Shown here: piece by piece, positions 46,009 through 54,229 of the stretch
Layout of the letters: every line of letters starts with the position of its first letter
How positions within the stretch are numbered: position 1 is the first letter of the stretch
NCBI GenBank assembly: GCA_944328665.1
Contig: CALVHS010000037.1
Location: 1 to 62,623 of the forward strand
Origin: an uncultured Clostridia bacterium
GTDB taxonomy: Bacteria > Bacillota > Clostridia > Christensenellales > Borkfalkiaceae
DNA length: 62,623 nt
Direction of reading: 5' to 3'
The notes under the pieces: model-generated
What the model was told of the DNA's origin: nothing
Seen by the model: only the letters and a program-made list of their open reading frames with translations
The model's database searches: none
Translations under genes and position numbers: made by a program

Positions 46009-47794
46009 ATTCGAACTGGGCGCGGTAGATCTCCGCATAAAAGCCGTTTTCGCGCAAGAGCTGCCCGTGCGTTCCCCGCTCGACGATATCCCCGTCCTTG
46101 ACGACGAGGATGAGGTCGGCGTTTTGTACGGTGGTCAGCCTGTGGGCGATGACAAAGCACGTCCTCCCCCGCATGAGGCGCGCCATCGCGTCGCGGATCA
46201 AAAGTTCGGTGCGGGTATCCACGTTAGAAGTCGCCTCGTCGAGGATAAGAAGCTTTGCGGGAGAAAGCATGGCGCGGGCGATGGTGAAGAGCTGCTTCTG
46301 CCCTTTGGACAGCGCGCCGCCGTCGGTGAGAAGCGTATCGTATTTTTGCGGCATCCCCTCGATAAGGGCGTCGATGTGCGCCGCCTGCGCGGCGCGTTTG
46401 ACCTCTTCTATCGTCGCGCCCTCCTTGCCGTAGGCGATATTTTCGAACACGGTGCCCTCAAACAGCCAAGTATCCTGCAAGACCATCGTGAAGGCGGCGC
46501 GCAGGCTTTTGCGCGTATAGGAGCGGATGTCCATGCCGTCCAAAAGGATCTCGCCCTCCTGCGGGTCGTAAAAGCGCATCATCAGGTTGACGAGGGTCGT
46601 CTTGCCCGCGCCCGTCGGCCCGACGATGGCGACCGTCTGCCCCGCCCCCGCCGCAAAGGAGAGATCGCGGATGATCGTCTGCCCCTCCTCGTACCCGAAG
46701 CGCACATGGCAAAACTCCACCTCGCCGCGCACGTCGCGCAGCTCGCGCGCGTCGGGCGCGTCCTCCCCTTCCGAGGGCCAATCGAGCAGGCGGAATACCC
46801 GCTCCGCCGCGGCGAGGGCAGATTGGATCTCCCCGATGATGTTGGCAAATTCGTTGACGGGGCCGGAAAAACGGCGCGCGTACAGCAAAAACGCGTTGAT
46901 GCTGCCGAGAGAGATCATGCCGTACAGATAGAAAAAGGCGCCCGCCGTGCCGATGAGCACGGTGCCGAAATTGTTGACAAAATTGACGGAGGGGCCGATC
47001 AGGCTGGCGACATAATCCGCTTCGTAATAGGCGTCGGCAGATTCCGTGTTCTTTTGGCGGAACTTTGCCCCGATCTCCTCCTCCCTGCCGTAGGCGCGGA
47101 TGGTGTTGAGCCCGGAAAGCATTTCCTCGGAAAAGCCGTTGAGTTCGGCGAGCTTTGCCGAACGGCGGCGGAAGAGCGGGCGCATCGATCTGCCGCGCGC
47201 GATCGCAACGGCGAGGGCAACGGGGATGGTGACGGAAAAGACCCCCAACAAGAGCGGAGAAACGAGCAGCATGCCCGCAAACGCGCCAACAGCGGTGACG
47301 ACGCCCGTCGCCGCTTGCAGTACGTCGTTGGAGAGGGAGGCGTTGACGGTGGATATGTCATAGGAGATGCGGTTGATGAGATCGCCCGCGGAGAGGCGAT
47401 CGAGCTGCCCCACGGGCAAGACGAGGATCTTGTCGAACACGTCCTGCCGCATCCGCCGCACGATGCGCTGGCTCAGCCCGATCATCAACACGGAGAGAAG
47501 GTAAGAAAAGGCGGCGGAAACGACGTAAAATCCCGCCATCAGCAAGCAATACAAGCCGACCGAGGCAAAATCGACGCCCGCAGGCAGATCGATCGCGTCG
47601 ATCGCCCTGCCCGAAAGCCAGGGGCCGAGCAGGGCAAAGAGGTTGCTCGCCAGCATCAAAACGAACGCGATCAGCACACGCCCTTTATACAGCATATAAT
47701 AGCGGAGCAGACGCGCGGCGACCGCGCGGCGGCTGCCCTTGGGCGGCGCGTCTTTGACGGCGGGAACGCCGCCCGTAAAATCAATTTTCGGCAT
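46007..47794 (-). CDS. Heterodimeric ABC exporter subunit, catalytic half
   Basis: This 595-residue exporter half has six transmembrane helices (about 35-330) and an ATPase domain. Walker A is GPTGAGKTTL, Q-loop VLQDTWLF, signature LSKGQKQLF, Walker B LLILDEATSNVD with the catalytic Glu, and H-loop IAHRLTT. It overlaps the upstream half-transporter by 14 bases. Together they resemble YheI/YheH- or BmrCD-type multidrug exporters. The MarR gene in front suggests drug- or stress-induced efflux. Confidence 0.95.
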   Translation of the reverse strand: MPKIDFTGGVPAVKDAPPKGSRRAVAARLLRYYMLYKGRVLIAFVLMLASNLFALLGPWLSGRAIDAIDLPAGVDFASVGLYCLLMAGFYVVSAAFSYLLSVLMIGLSQRIVRRMRQDVFDKILVLPVGQLDRLSAGDLINRISYDISTVNASLSNDVLQAATGVVTAVGAFAGMLLVSPLLLGVFSVTIPVALAVAIARGRSMRPLFRRRSAKLAELNGFSEEMLSGLNTIRAYGREEEIGAKFRQKNTESADAYYEADYVASLIGPSVNFVNNFGTVLIGTAGAFFYLYGMISLGSINAFLLYARRFSGPVNEFANIIGEIQSALAAAERVFRLLDWPSEGEDAPDARELRDVRGEVEFCHVRFGYEEGQTIIRDLSFAAGAGQTVAIVGPTGAGKTTLVNLMMRFYDPQEGEILLDGMDIRSYTRKSLRAAFTMVLQDTWLFEGTVFENIAYGKEGATIEEVKRAAQAAHIDALIEGMPQKYDTLLTDGGALSKGQKQLFTIARAMLSPAKLLILDEATSNVDTRTELLIRDAMARLMRGRTCFVIAHRLTTVQNADLILVVKDGDIVERGTHGQLLRENGFYAEIYRAQFE

Positions 47795-49502
47795 CTTCGT
47801 CCCCTCCCTCTCCGTGCTGCGAACGGTAGATTCGCCGATATTCGTCGCAGCTCTTCATCAGCTCTTCATCCGTCCCGAAGCCGACCATCCCGCCCTTGTC
47901 GAGCACGAGGATATGGTCGGCAAAGCGCACGGAACTGATGCGCTGGGCAATGAGCACGACCGTCGTATCCGGCAAATTGTCAAAAAGGGTGTGCCTCAGC
48001 TGCGCGTCCGTCTTATAGTCGAGAGCGCTGGACGAATCGTCGAGCACGAGGATCTCGGGCGCGGCGGCGAGGGCGCGGGCGATGAGAAGGCGCTGTTTTT
48101 GCCCGCCGCTGAAATTGGAACCGCGCGCCGTGAGCACGGCGTCCCCGCCGCCGTGCTCCTCGATAAAAGCGGAGGCGCGGGCATACTCCGCCGCCCGCGA
48201 AAGGGCATCCTCCCGCAATCCCCGTTCAAAGTCGATGTTTTCGCGCACGCTCGCCGCCATCAAAAAATCGTTTTGAAAGACGACGCCGAATTTACGGCTA
48301 AGCTCCTCTTTCGGATAGCTTTTTACGTCCCTGCCTCCGATAAAGACGGTGCCTCGATCGGGATCGTAAAAGCGCATCAACAGGGAGATGAGCGTGCTTT
48401 TGCCGCTGCCCGTCCCGCCGATGATGCCGAGCGTGCCGCCCTTTTTGACGGAAAAATCGATATTTTCGAGAGCGGGCGCGCCGCCATAAGAAAAGGTGAC
48501 GCCGCGGAACCGGATGAAGGCGCCGCTGTCGTCCCGTTCACCCGGCTCCGTTCCCATCTCCTGCGGCAGGCACATGACCGCCTCAATGCGCCGCGCGGAG
48601 GCGGCGCCCCGCGAAAGCTCGACGAAGATCCTGCCCACGGCGATGACCGCGTTGAGCATGACGGTAAAAAAGGATGTAAAGGCGAGCAATTCGCCGATCT
48701 TCACCTTGTCCGCCGCAAAACGGTATGCCCCGAGAAAGATGACCGCCGTCATGGCGAGGTTGAGCACGGCGGTCATGACGGGGTTGGTGATCCCCGTCGT
48801 GACGGCGGCCTTCGTCTCGTCGCGCACGATGGCGGCATTGACCGCACGAAAAGACCTGCTCTCGTATTCCGTGCGGGAAAGTGCCTTGATGACGCGGATG
48901 CCCGTATGATCGTCGCGCACCTTGCGCACCATCGCGTCCATCGACTCCTGCAAGCGTGTATACAAAACCGTTCCCCTTTTGGCGACAAACGCCGAAAGGA
49001 AGGCGAGAAAAGGTACGGTGACGAGCATGACGAGGGCGAGCACGGGATCGACGGTAAAGGTGAGCGCCACGCCGCCGACGAGCAGGATGGGCGCGCGCAC
49101 GCCGATGCGCTGCATAACGCCCAGCATGTTGTGTACGTTATAGGTATCCGACGAAAGACGGGAAACGAGGGTGGGCAGCGTCGCCGCGTCCGTCTGGCGG
49201 GCAGAGAGGGAAAGAGTCTTGGCAAACAGATCGGCGCGGACGCGCTCCGTCGTATCCCGCGCCACCTTGGACGCCATGCGGTTTGCGATGACATTGCCCG
49301 CCCAAGCGACGAGAGCCACGGCAAGCATGCCCGCGCTCCAGAGGGCGAGGGCGAGCACGTCTTTTGTCGGCACGACGTTATCGATCATGTGCGCGAGGAT
49401 GAGGGGGAGCACCAATTCCGCCACCGTTCCCGCAAACTTGAACAAAAACCCGACTGCCATCCGCCCCTTGCAGCGGGAAAGATAGGAAATGAGCAATTTC
49501 AT
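47781..49502 (-). CDS. Heterodimeric ABC exporter subunit, degenerate half
   Basis: This 573-residue exporter half has six transmembrane helices and an ATPase with Walker A GGTGSGKSTL, signature FSGGQKQRL and Walker B ILVLDDSSSALD. Asp replaces the catalytic Glu after Walker B and the switch residue lies in IAQRISS with Gln instead of His, the signs of the inactive site in heterodimeric exporters. It works with the product of the next gene. The ATG overlaps the marR stop. Confidence 0.95.
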   Translation of the reverse strand: MKLLISYLSRCKGRMAVGFLFKFAGTVAELVLPLILAHMIDNVVPTKDVLALALWSAGMLAVALVAWAGNVIANRMASKVARDTTERVRADLFAKTLSLSARQTDAATLPTLVSRLSSDTYNVHNMLGVMQRIGVRAPILLVGGVALTFTVDPVLALVMLVTVPFLAFLSAFVAKRGTVLYTRLQESMDAMVRKVRDDHTGIRVIKALSRTEYESRSFRAVNAAIVRDETKAAVTTGITNPVMTAVLNLAMTAVIFLGAYRFAADKVKIGELLAFTSFFTVMLNAVIAVGRIFVELSRGAASARRIEAVMCLPQEMGTEPGERDDSGAFIRFRGVTFSYGGAPALENIDFSVKKGGTLGIIGGTGSGKSTLISLLMRFYDPDRGTVFIGGRDVKSYPKEELSRKFGVVFQNDFLMAASVRENIDFERGLREDALSRAAEYARASAFIEEHGGGDAVLTARGSNFSGGQKQRLLIARALAAAPEILVLDDSSSALDYKTDAQLRHTLFDNLPDTTVVLIAQRISSVRFADHILVLDKGGMVGFGTDEELMKSCDEYRRIYRSQHGEGGDEDAEN

Positions 49503-49936
49503 CTTTCCCCTCCCCTGCCCGAGGCGCGCTTGGCGTTTTCCGCCAGCCTGTCCATAAACGCGGAGACGGCGGCGCGCTCTTCCGCGGAAAACCCTTCAAA
49601 CAGCTTTTCCAGCCAGGCGGTATGCACCTCGCGGATCTTGCCCCGCGCGGCGAGCGCCTTGTCCGTCGGGTACAGCAGCAGGCTGCGCCTGTCGGCGGGA
49701 TCGGCGCGCCGCTCGATGAACCCCTTTTCTTCCAAAGAGGCGACCTGCCTTGCGACGTTGCTCTTATGCACATACATCAGTTTCGACAGCTGCTCCTGCG
49801 TGACGCCCGGATGCGCGCAGATGTCGGCGATATAAGAATCCTGATAGCTGCCGATGCCATATTCTTCATATTCCTCCAGGCGGTACAAATTGGCGCACCG
49901 CCAGATCTCCCCCGCATTACGCATGAACGACGGCAT
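49499..49936 (-). CDS. MarR-family transcriptional regulator
   Basis: This 145-residue winged-helix protein contains the recognition region TQEQLSKLMYVHKSNVARQVASLEEKGFIERRADPADRRS. The start at 49936 follows AAAGGAGG. It is the first gene of a MarR-ABC-ABC operon, a common arrangement in which the regulator represses its own operon until a ligand binds. A perfect 11-bp inverted repeat lies just upstream. Confidence 0.94.
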   Translation of the reverse strand: MPSFMRNAGEIWRCANLYRLEEYEEYGIGSYQDSYIADICAHPGVTQEQLSKLMYVHKSNVARQVASLEEKGFIERRADPADRRSLLLYPTDKALAARGKIREVHTAWLEKLFEGFSAEERAAVSAFMDRLAENAKRASGRGGER

Positions 49937-49953
49937 ATCTTTTCCTCCTTTCC

Positions 49954-49982
49954 GTTGCGGGCGCGACTGTTGCGCCCGCAAC
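49954..49982 (-). promoter_or_regulatory. Inverted repeat in the marR leader, candidate operator
   Basis: GTTGCGGGCGC (49954-49964) and GCGCCCGCAAC (49972-49982) are perfect inverted copies around 7 bases. It sits between the -10 box and the RBS, so it could be the MarR operator or a leader hairpin. Confidence 0.65.
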
Positions 49983-49985
49983 TAT

Positions 49986-50014
49986 ATGATACTATAAAAG
50001 CCGCCCCTTGTCAA
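49986..50014 (-). promoter_or_regulatory. Promoter of the MarR-ABC exporter operon
   Basis: TTGACA (50014-50009), a 17-bp spacer and TATCAT (49991-49986). Confidence 0.75.
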
Positions 50015-50032
50015 GCAAAAGGGCGGCATGCG

Positions 50033-51124
50033 TTATTCCCCGGACAGCTTTTCGTAGAGGGCGATCAGGCTTTCGGCGGTGGCAGAATAGCTGCGCGTGC
50101 CCTCCTCCACGCCGTTGGCTTTGAGGAAAAGATCGTTAAAAAAGGAAGAGATGCGATCGATCGCCCCCTCATAACGGTCGAAGTGCGCCGATTCGCTGCG
50201 GTATTCGAGGCGGACTTCTTCACAAAGCTGTCCGTACAGCGCCTCAAATTCATTTTGCGGAAGGCTGTTCAAAAGGCTCGCCGCCGCGCGCATCAGCCCG
50301 CAATAACGCAGATAGTCATCCCCGCTGCAGATACAGAGCACATAGGCGACGACGTTGGCATCCCCCTCCCGGGAAACCCCTTTCGCGTGCGCCATCTCGT
50401 GCGCCATCGTCACGGGGAGCTGCGAAGGCGGGATATTGACGTTGATGTTCGCTTCCCCGTAGAAAGGGAAATAGATGCCCGTGATGCCGAGATAACTCAT
50501 CGGCACCGAGAGCGCCACCTGTTTGGGCTGCACCTCGCGCGCGGAAAAGTAACCGCCGCCGAGCGCGTCAAAACAGCCGTTGAGCAGGGACGCCGTCTCG
50601 CAAAACGAATGCGTGGGGATCACCCTCCCCTCCTTGCCGCGGGCAAGGCGGGCGGAGACTGCGTTGAGCTCTTCCACATAATATGCCGCGGCTGCGGCAG
50701 CCCTTTCCTCCGTCGCCTGCACAAAAGGGAGCCCCAGCGCCGCCTGCACGGGCGCCCGCGCGTACAAGGGGGCATATAACACGCCGAAGGCGAGCAGCAC
50801 GAAAAGGACTGCCATCCCCGTGCGGTACAGCCACAGGCGCAGCGGCGCCCAATGCCTTCTGCACAGCATGACCGCGAGCCCGACGGCGAGCGCGGGACAG
50901 CCGACGAGCAAAAGGAGCGCCGTCAGTTCGTACAAGGAAAAGGGAAACAGCCCGGAGAGCAAGCCGAGCGCATCCGAAAGCAGGCGGGTGACGCCGCGGG
51001 CAAAGAGGTGTTCCGCCGCCCAAGGCAGTTCGGAAAGGGCAAAGACAAACGCCGCGATCAGGGCAAGGCCCGCAAGCCGCGCGGGGCGCGGGCGGGGACG
51101 GCGGGGCAAAGACAAACGGTTCAT
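50033..51124 (-). CDS. DUF3810-like membrane metalloprotease
   Basis: This 363-residue protein has about three transmembrane helices in the first 130 residues, then a large domain with HEMAHAKGVSREGDANV, a gluzincin-like HExxH motif followed by a downstream acidic residue. The fold and order match the DUF3810 family. The active site should lie outside the membrane. The ATG at 51124 has no Shine-Dalgarno sequence and lies only 6 bases after a TATAAT box, so the mRNA is probably leaderless. The substrate is unknown. Confidence 0.85.
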   Translation of the reverse strand: MNRLSLPRRPRPRPARLAGLALIAAFVFALSELPWAAEHLFARGVTRLLSDALGLLSGLFPFSLYELTALLLLVGCPALAVGLAVMLCRRHWAPLRLWLYRTGMAVLFVLLAFGVLYAPLYARAPVQAALGLPFVQATEERAAAAAAYYVEELNAVSARLARGKEGRVIPTHSFCETASLLNGCFDALGGGYFSAREVQPKQVALSVPMSYLGITGIYFPFYGEANINVNIPPSQLPVTMAHEMAHAKGVSREGDANVVAYVLCICSGDDYLRYCGLMRAAASLLNSLPQNEFEALYGQLCEEVRLEYRSESAHFDRYEGAIDRISSFFNDLFLKANGVEEGTRSYSATAESLIALYEKLSGE

Positions 51125-51130
51125 GCTTGC

Positions 51131-51159
51131 ATTATACCATAAAAAAGCGCCCCTTGCAC
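51131..51159 (-). promoter_or_regulatory. Extended -10 promoter giving a leaderless DUF3810 mRNA
   Basis: GTGCAA (51159-51154), a 17-bp spacer and TGG-TATAAT (the hexamer at 51136-51131). The ATG begins 7 bases after the hexamer, the usual place of transcript start. Confidence 0.72.
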
Positions 51160-51171
51160 GGTGCGGGACGC
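51141..51171 (-). terminator. Terminator of the pilus/McrBC-like operon, overlapping the next promoter
   Basis: GCGTCCC (51171-51165) pairs with GGGGCGC (51153-51147) around a loop that contains GCAC/GTGC, followed by TTTTTT. It starts 27 bases after the DUF2357 stop. The hairpin and T tract are also the -35 and spacer of the DUF3810 promoter. Confidence 0.7.
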
Positions 51172-51197
51172 AAAATTTATCCGATTTTCACAAAAGG

Positions 51198-52541
51198 TCA
51201 CTGCTCGTCGCCGTTGCGGGAAAGGACGTTGAATTGGTTGAGCCAGACCCGATCCTCCCCGATGAAGGAATAGACGGCGCCGCACTCCTCGCATTTATAA
51301 AAGTACCCTTTGTCTTCGAGCATGTTGCTGCCGCAGACGAGGCAGACCTTGCTGTAGATGCTCTTCTCCGCCGCCAGCTCGAACACAGTGCAGCGCACGA
51401 TAGATTCGAGGTCGCGCAGCGAATTTTTGTTGCCCGGCACGACGCAGGCGATGCGGTCGCTGTAATCGGTGCGGTACAGGCTGACGACAAACTGGCAGTC
51501 CCCGGGGTAAGGCGCGGCGATATCGGTATGCAGGCGTATGACGGTGTTTTGCTGCGCCTTGGCGGCGGAGCACTTGACGAGCACGGATATCTTTTCCGGA
51601 TCGGCGTCGAGGAAGACGCGGAACGTATCGTTTTCCAACGAAAATCCGCGCAGAGAAAAACCCTCGTCGATGCGCGCGACGGTAGCGTCCCGCACGACGC
51701 GAAAGCCCATCCGCACATAGACGGCGATCATCGCGATGGAGACAAAAGCGCTGTACACGGAGGCGCGCTCCTCCTTGGAGAGGGCGGAAAGCCCCGCGCC
51801 GAATTCGTCGAGGAAGAGCCAAAGTTTATAACAGGCGTTATAATTTTGATTGTGAACGAAGAGGTTGGTCGCCTCCGGCCTGCCCGCAAAGGGGGGATAC
51901 GCAGACATGATCTTATAAAAATCGCTGCTGCGCAGCTGATTGGTGCGGGCGCGCAAATAATACAGCCGGCTGTAATCGGCAAAATCCTGCGGGTCGCTTT
52001 CGCGGAAAAGGTCGCTGTCCATCAGCTTGATGAGATCGAGCTTGTTGAGCGAAGCGCTTTGAAAATACGCCTCATACAGATTTTTTACGCCGTCCTTGGC
52101 ATGATCGAACGGAAGTTTCAAAAACCGCAGGATCTTGTCGATGAGAGAGCGGATCACGCGGTTCTCGTAGGTATTATATTCGTCCTCATTCGTCTTGGCG
52201 TATACAAATTCGGGGCGCAGCCTGCCGTCCTTTTGCCGCTTCCACAGCTTCGGCTCTTTAACCGTCTGTTGGATGCCCTGCGGGGTCAGGCTGCTCGCAA
52301 TTTCGGTGCGCACCTGTTCGTATTCGCTCTTTAAGACGATATACGGATCGCGCACCACTTCGGCAAGTTTCGGCAGGCACCCGCCCACCTGCTCGATCAG
52401 CGCGGCGGTGTCCGGCTTATCGGAGGAAGGGATATAAAAAGCAAACCGCCCCGCTCGCTCTTCGGCGAGGATCCCGCAAACCGTGCGCGGCTCTCCCCGT
52501 TCAAATTGCTTATTGAATTTTTCGAGAGAGGACAGGGACAT
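51198..52541 (-). CDS. DUF2357 protein, McrC-like partner of an McrB-type ATPase
   Basis: This 447-residue protein matches the DUF2357 type that accompanies McrB-like ATPases. Residues about 110-140 contain EFVYAKTNEDEYNTYENRV, with the conserved E-x-x-E-N-R motif. The C-terminus is a zinc ribbon (Cys400, 403, 417, 420; CLVCGSN and CEECGAVY). No clear PD-(D/E)xK nuclease motif could be read, so catalytic activity is unproven. The ATG overlaps the ATPase stop (TGATG), so the products are made together. By analogy it is the effector of the AAA+ ring. Confidence 0.75.
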   Translation of the reverse strand: MSLSSLEKFNKQFERGEPRTVCGILAEERAGRFAFYIPSSDKPDTAALIEQVGGCLPKLAEVVRDPYIVLKSEYEQVRTEIASSLTPQGIQQTVKEPKLWKRQKDGRLRPEFVYAKTNEDEYNTYENRVIRSLIDKILRFLKLPFDHAKDGVKNLYEAYFQSASLNKLDLIKLMDSDLFRESDPQDFADYSRLYYLRARTNQLRSSDFYKIMSAYPPFAGRPEATNLFVHNQNYNACYKLWLFLDEFGAGLSALSKEERASVYSAFVSIAMIAVYVRMGFRVVRDATVARIDEGFSLRGFSLENDTFRVFLDADPEKISVLVKCSAAKAQQNTVIRLHTDIAAPYPGDCQFVVSLYRTDYSDRIACVVPGNKNSLRDLESIVRCTVFELAAEKSIYSKVCLVCGSNMLEDKGYFYKCEECGAVYSFIGEDRVWLNQFNVLSRNGDEQ

Positions 52542-54184
52542 CAGAGCAGCTTCCTTTTGAGGCGGGCGATCGCTTCCAACGTCGCGGAGAAATCCGTCTT
52601 ATTATAATTTTGCAGCACCAGCTTTTCCAGCTTGACGAGGTTCGTCTTCAAATCGTCGTCAAACCTGCCTTCCAGCTTGCGCAGCACCTTGCGCGCGAAC
52701 ATCAGGTCAAGCGCCTTCGCCGCCGTGCCGCCGCTGGCGACATAGACGGGAACAAACTTCATGATCTGGTTGAGGATACGGTTGCCGAAATTGATATCGA
52801 AGGCGTCGAGCACGAATTGCGTAAGGGTGCCGAAGCGCTCGTAATCGGCGCGGGACAGGTTATAAGTGGGGTTGGCGATCGCGTCGTCGAAGAGCTTTTG
52901 CAGCTTTTCTGCGCCGATGTGGATGGGCGGCACGTTGCGCACCGCCATACTCGGCTCGTTGCGCTGGCTGAACTCGATGATCACGGCGCGGTCGTATACC
53001 TTGTCCGTGACGGTAAAGGTGGAATCATCCTTGTTGGCGGTGCCGATGAACCAGACGTTGGGCGGGATGACGACGGCGCAGTCGTCCAGCTTGACGGGCA
53101 GAGCGCCCTCCGTAGAGGCAGGCATCAGCTCGATCTTCCACTGCGACTGATCCAATTCGAGGACGGACAAAAAGTCGGCAAAATAATATTCGATCCTGGA
53201 AAGGTTCATCTCATCGAGCACCATCAGGTTGATCTCGTCCGTCTGATAGCTCGCCTCGTAAAGAGCGCGCAAAAAGGGCGTCTCTTTGAATTTACCGACA
53301 AAGTCGTTGTAGTAGCCGAGGATGTCGCTGCGGTCTTTCCAGGACGCCTGCACGGAAGTAAAGCAGACGTTCGTGCCCGCGTATTCGGCAAAAAACTTGG
53401 GAAGAGAGGTCTTGCCCGTGCCGGAAAGCCCTTCAAGGATCATAAAATGCGAGCATGCCAGCCCGCTGACAAAGGCGCGCAGCGCCTCGGGCGTATAGTA
53501 CATCTCCTTGCTTTCGAGATAGCGGTTGAAGCCGCTGCACAGATCGCGCAGGGTGATATCCGCCGAAGGAACGGGCCGATACGGCTGCAGCAGGTAAGCG
53601 TTGTCCATAGCGGTGAGATCGGGGAAGACGGACGCGCTCGGATCCGTCCTGCGGACGCGCGTTTCCTCCTCCTTCCTCTCGCCGTCCTCTTTCCTCTTCC
53701 TCTCCTTGACCACCTTCTCTTTGCGGACGACCAACGTCGTCGTCTCGACCTGATGTTTTTTCATCGCGCTGATATAGGCGTAATCGATCAGGTAACAAAA
53801 AGCCGTACCCGCCGCGATGATGAGCAGCGAAAAGAGAAAATTCAAAAAGTCGAGCGCAAAAAAGGCGGCGACGGAGTGCAGCGTCGAATAGAGGATGATG
53901 AGCACGAGCAAGAAAAAGGCGGACGGGGAAAAGGCGATCAGCCACCACATCCAATCCATTTCGGGGTGCTCTCCCCTGTCGTCCGTGCGGTAATGAAAGA
54001 CGAAACAGAGCGCCGTCCACTGCACGGCCGCCACAAAGAAGAGGAGCCCGATCAGCCCCCATGTCGCCCCGTCTACGGTATAGACGTAGCAGATACTCAG
54101 CAAGAGAAGGATAAAGCAGGCGACCGCCGCAAAGACGATCGACTTTATCCCTCTTTCCATCGTGGTCTTGACAATTTTTTTCAT
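52541..54184 (-). CDS. Membrane-anchored McrB-like AAA+ ATPase
   Basis: This 547-residue protein has four N-terminal transmembrane helices (about 14-35, 40-63, 80-103, 108-134), a highly charged Lys/Glu/Arg linker (152-180), and an AAA+ domain of the McrB type. Walker A is GLSGTGKT (252-259), Walker B LMVLDEMNLSR (320-330), sensor GTANKDDS (381-388), with DRA (398-400). McrB proteins normally have a soluble DNA-recognition N-terminus; here membrane helices replace it. The start is MKKIVK at 54184, preceded by AAGGAG. It begins 45 bases after pilB in the same direction, with no terminator seen between. Confidence 0.85.
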   Translation of the reverse strand: MKKIVKTTMERGIKSIVFAAVACFILLLLSICYVYTVDGATWGLIGLLFFVAAVQWTALCFVFHYRTDDRGEHPEMDWMWWLIAFSPSAFFLLVLIILYSTLHSVAAFFALDFLNFLFSLLIIAAGTAFCYLIDYAYISAMKKHQVETTTLVVRKEKVVKERKRKEDGERKEEETRVRRTDPSASVFPDLTAMDNAYLLQPYRPVPSADITLRDLCSGFNRYLESKEMYYTPEALRAFVSGLACSHFMILEGLSGTGKTSLPKFFAEYAGTNVCFTSVQASWKDRSDILGYYNDFVGKFKETPFLRALYEASYQTDEINLMVLDEMNLSRIEYYFADFLSVLELDQSQWKIELMPASTEGALPVKLDDCAVVIPPNVWFIGTANKDDSTFTVTDKVYDRAVIIEFSQRNEPSMAVRNVPPIHIGAEKLQKLFDDAIANPTYNLSRADYERFGTLTQFVLDAFDINFGNRILNQIMKFVPVYVASGGTAAKALDLMFARKVLRKLEGRFDDDLKTNLVKLEKLVLQNYNKTDFSATLEAIARLKRKLL

Positions 54185-54229
54185 ACGATCTTTACTCCTT
54201 GGCAAGGGATAAAATTTTATACATACTCA

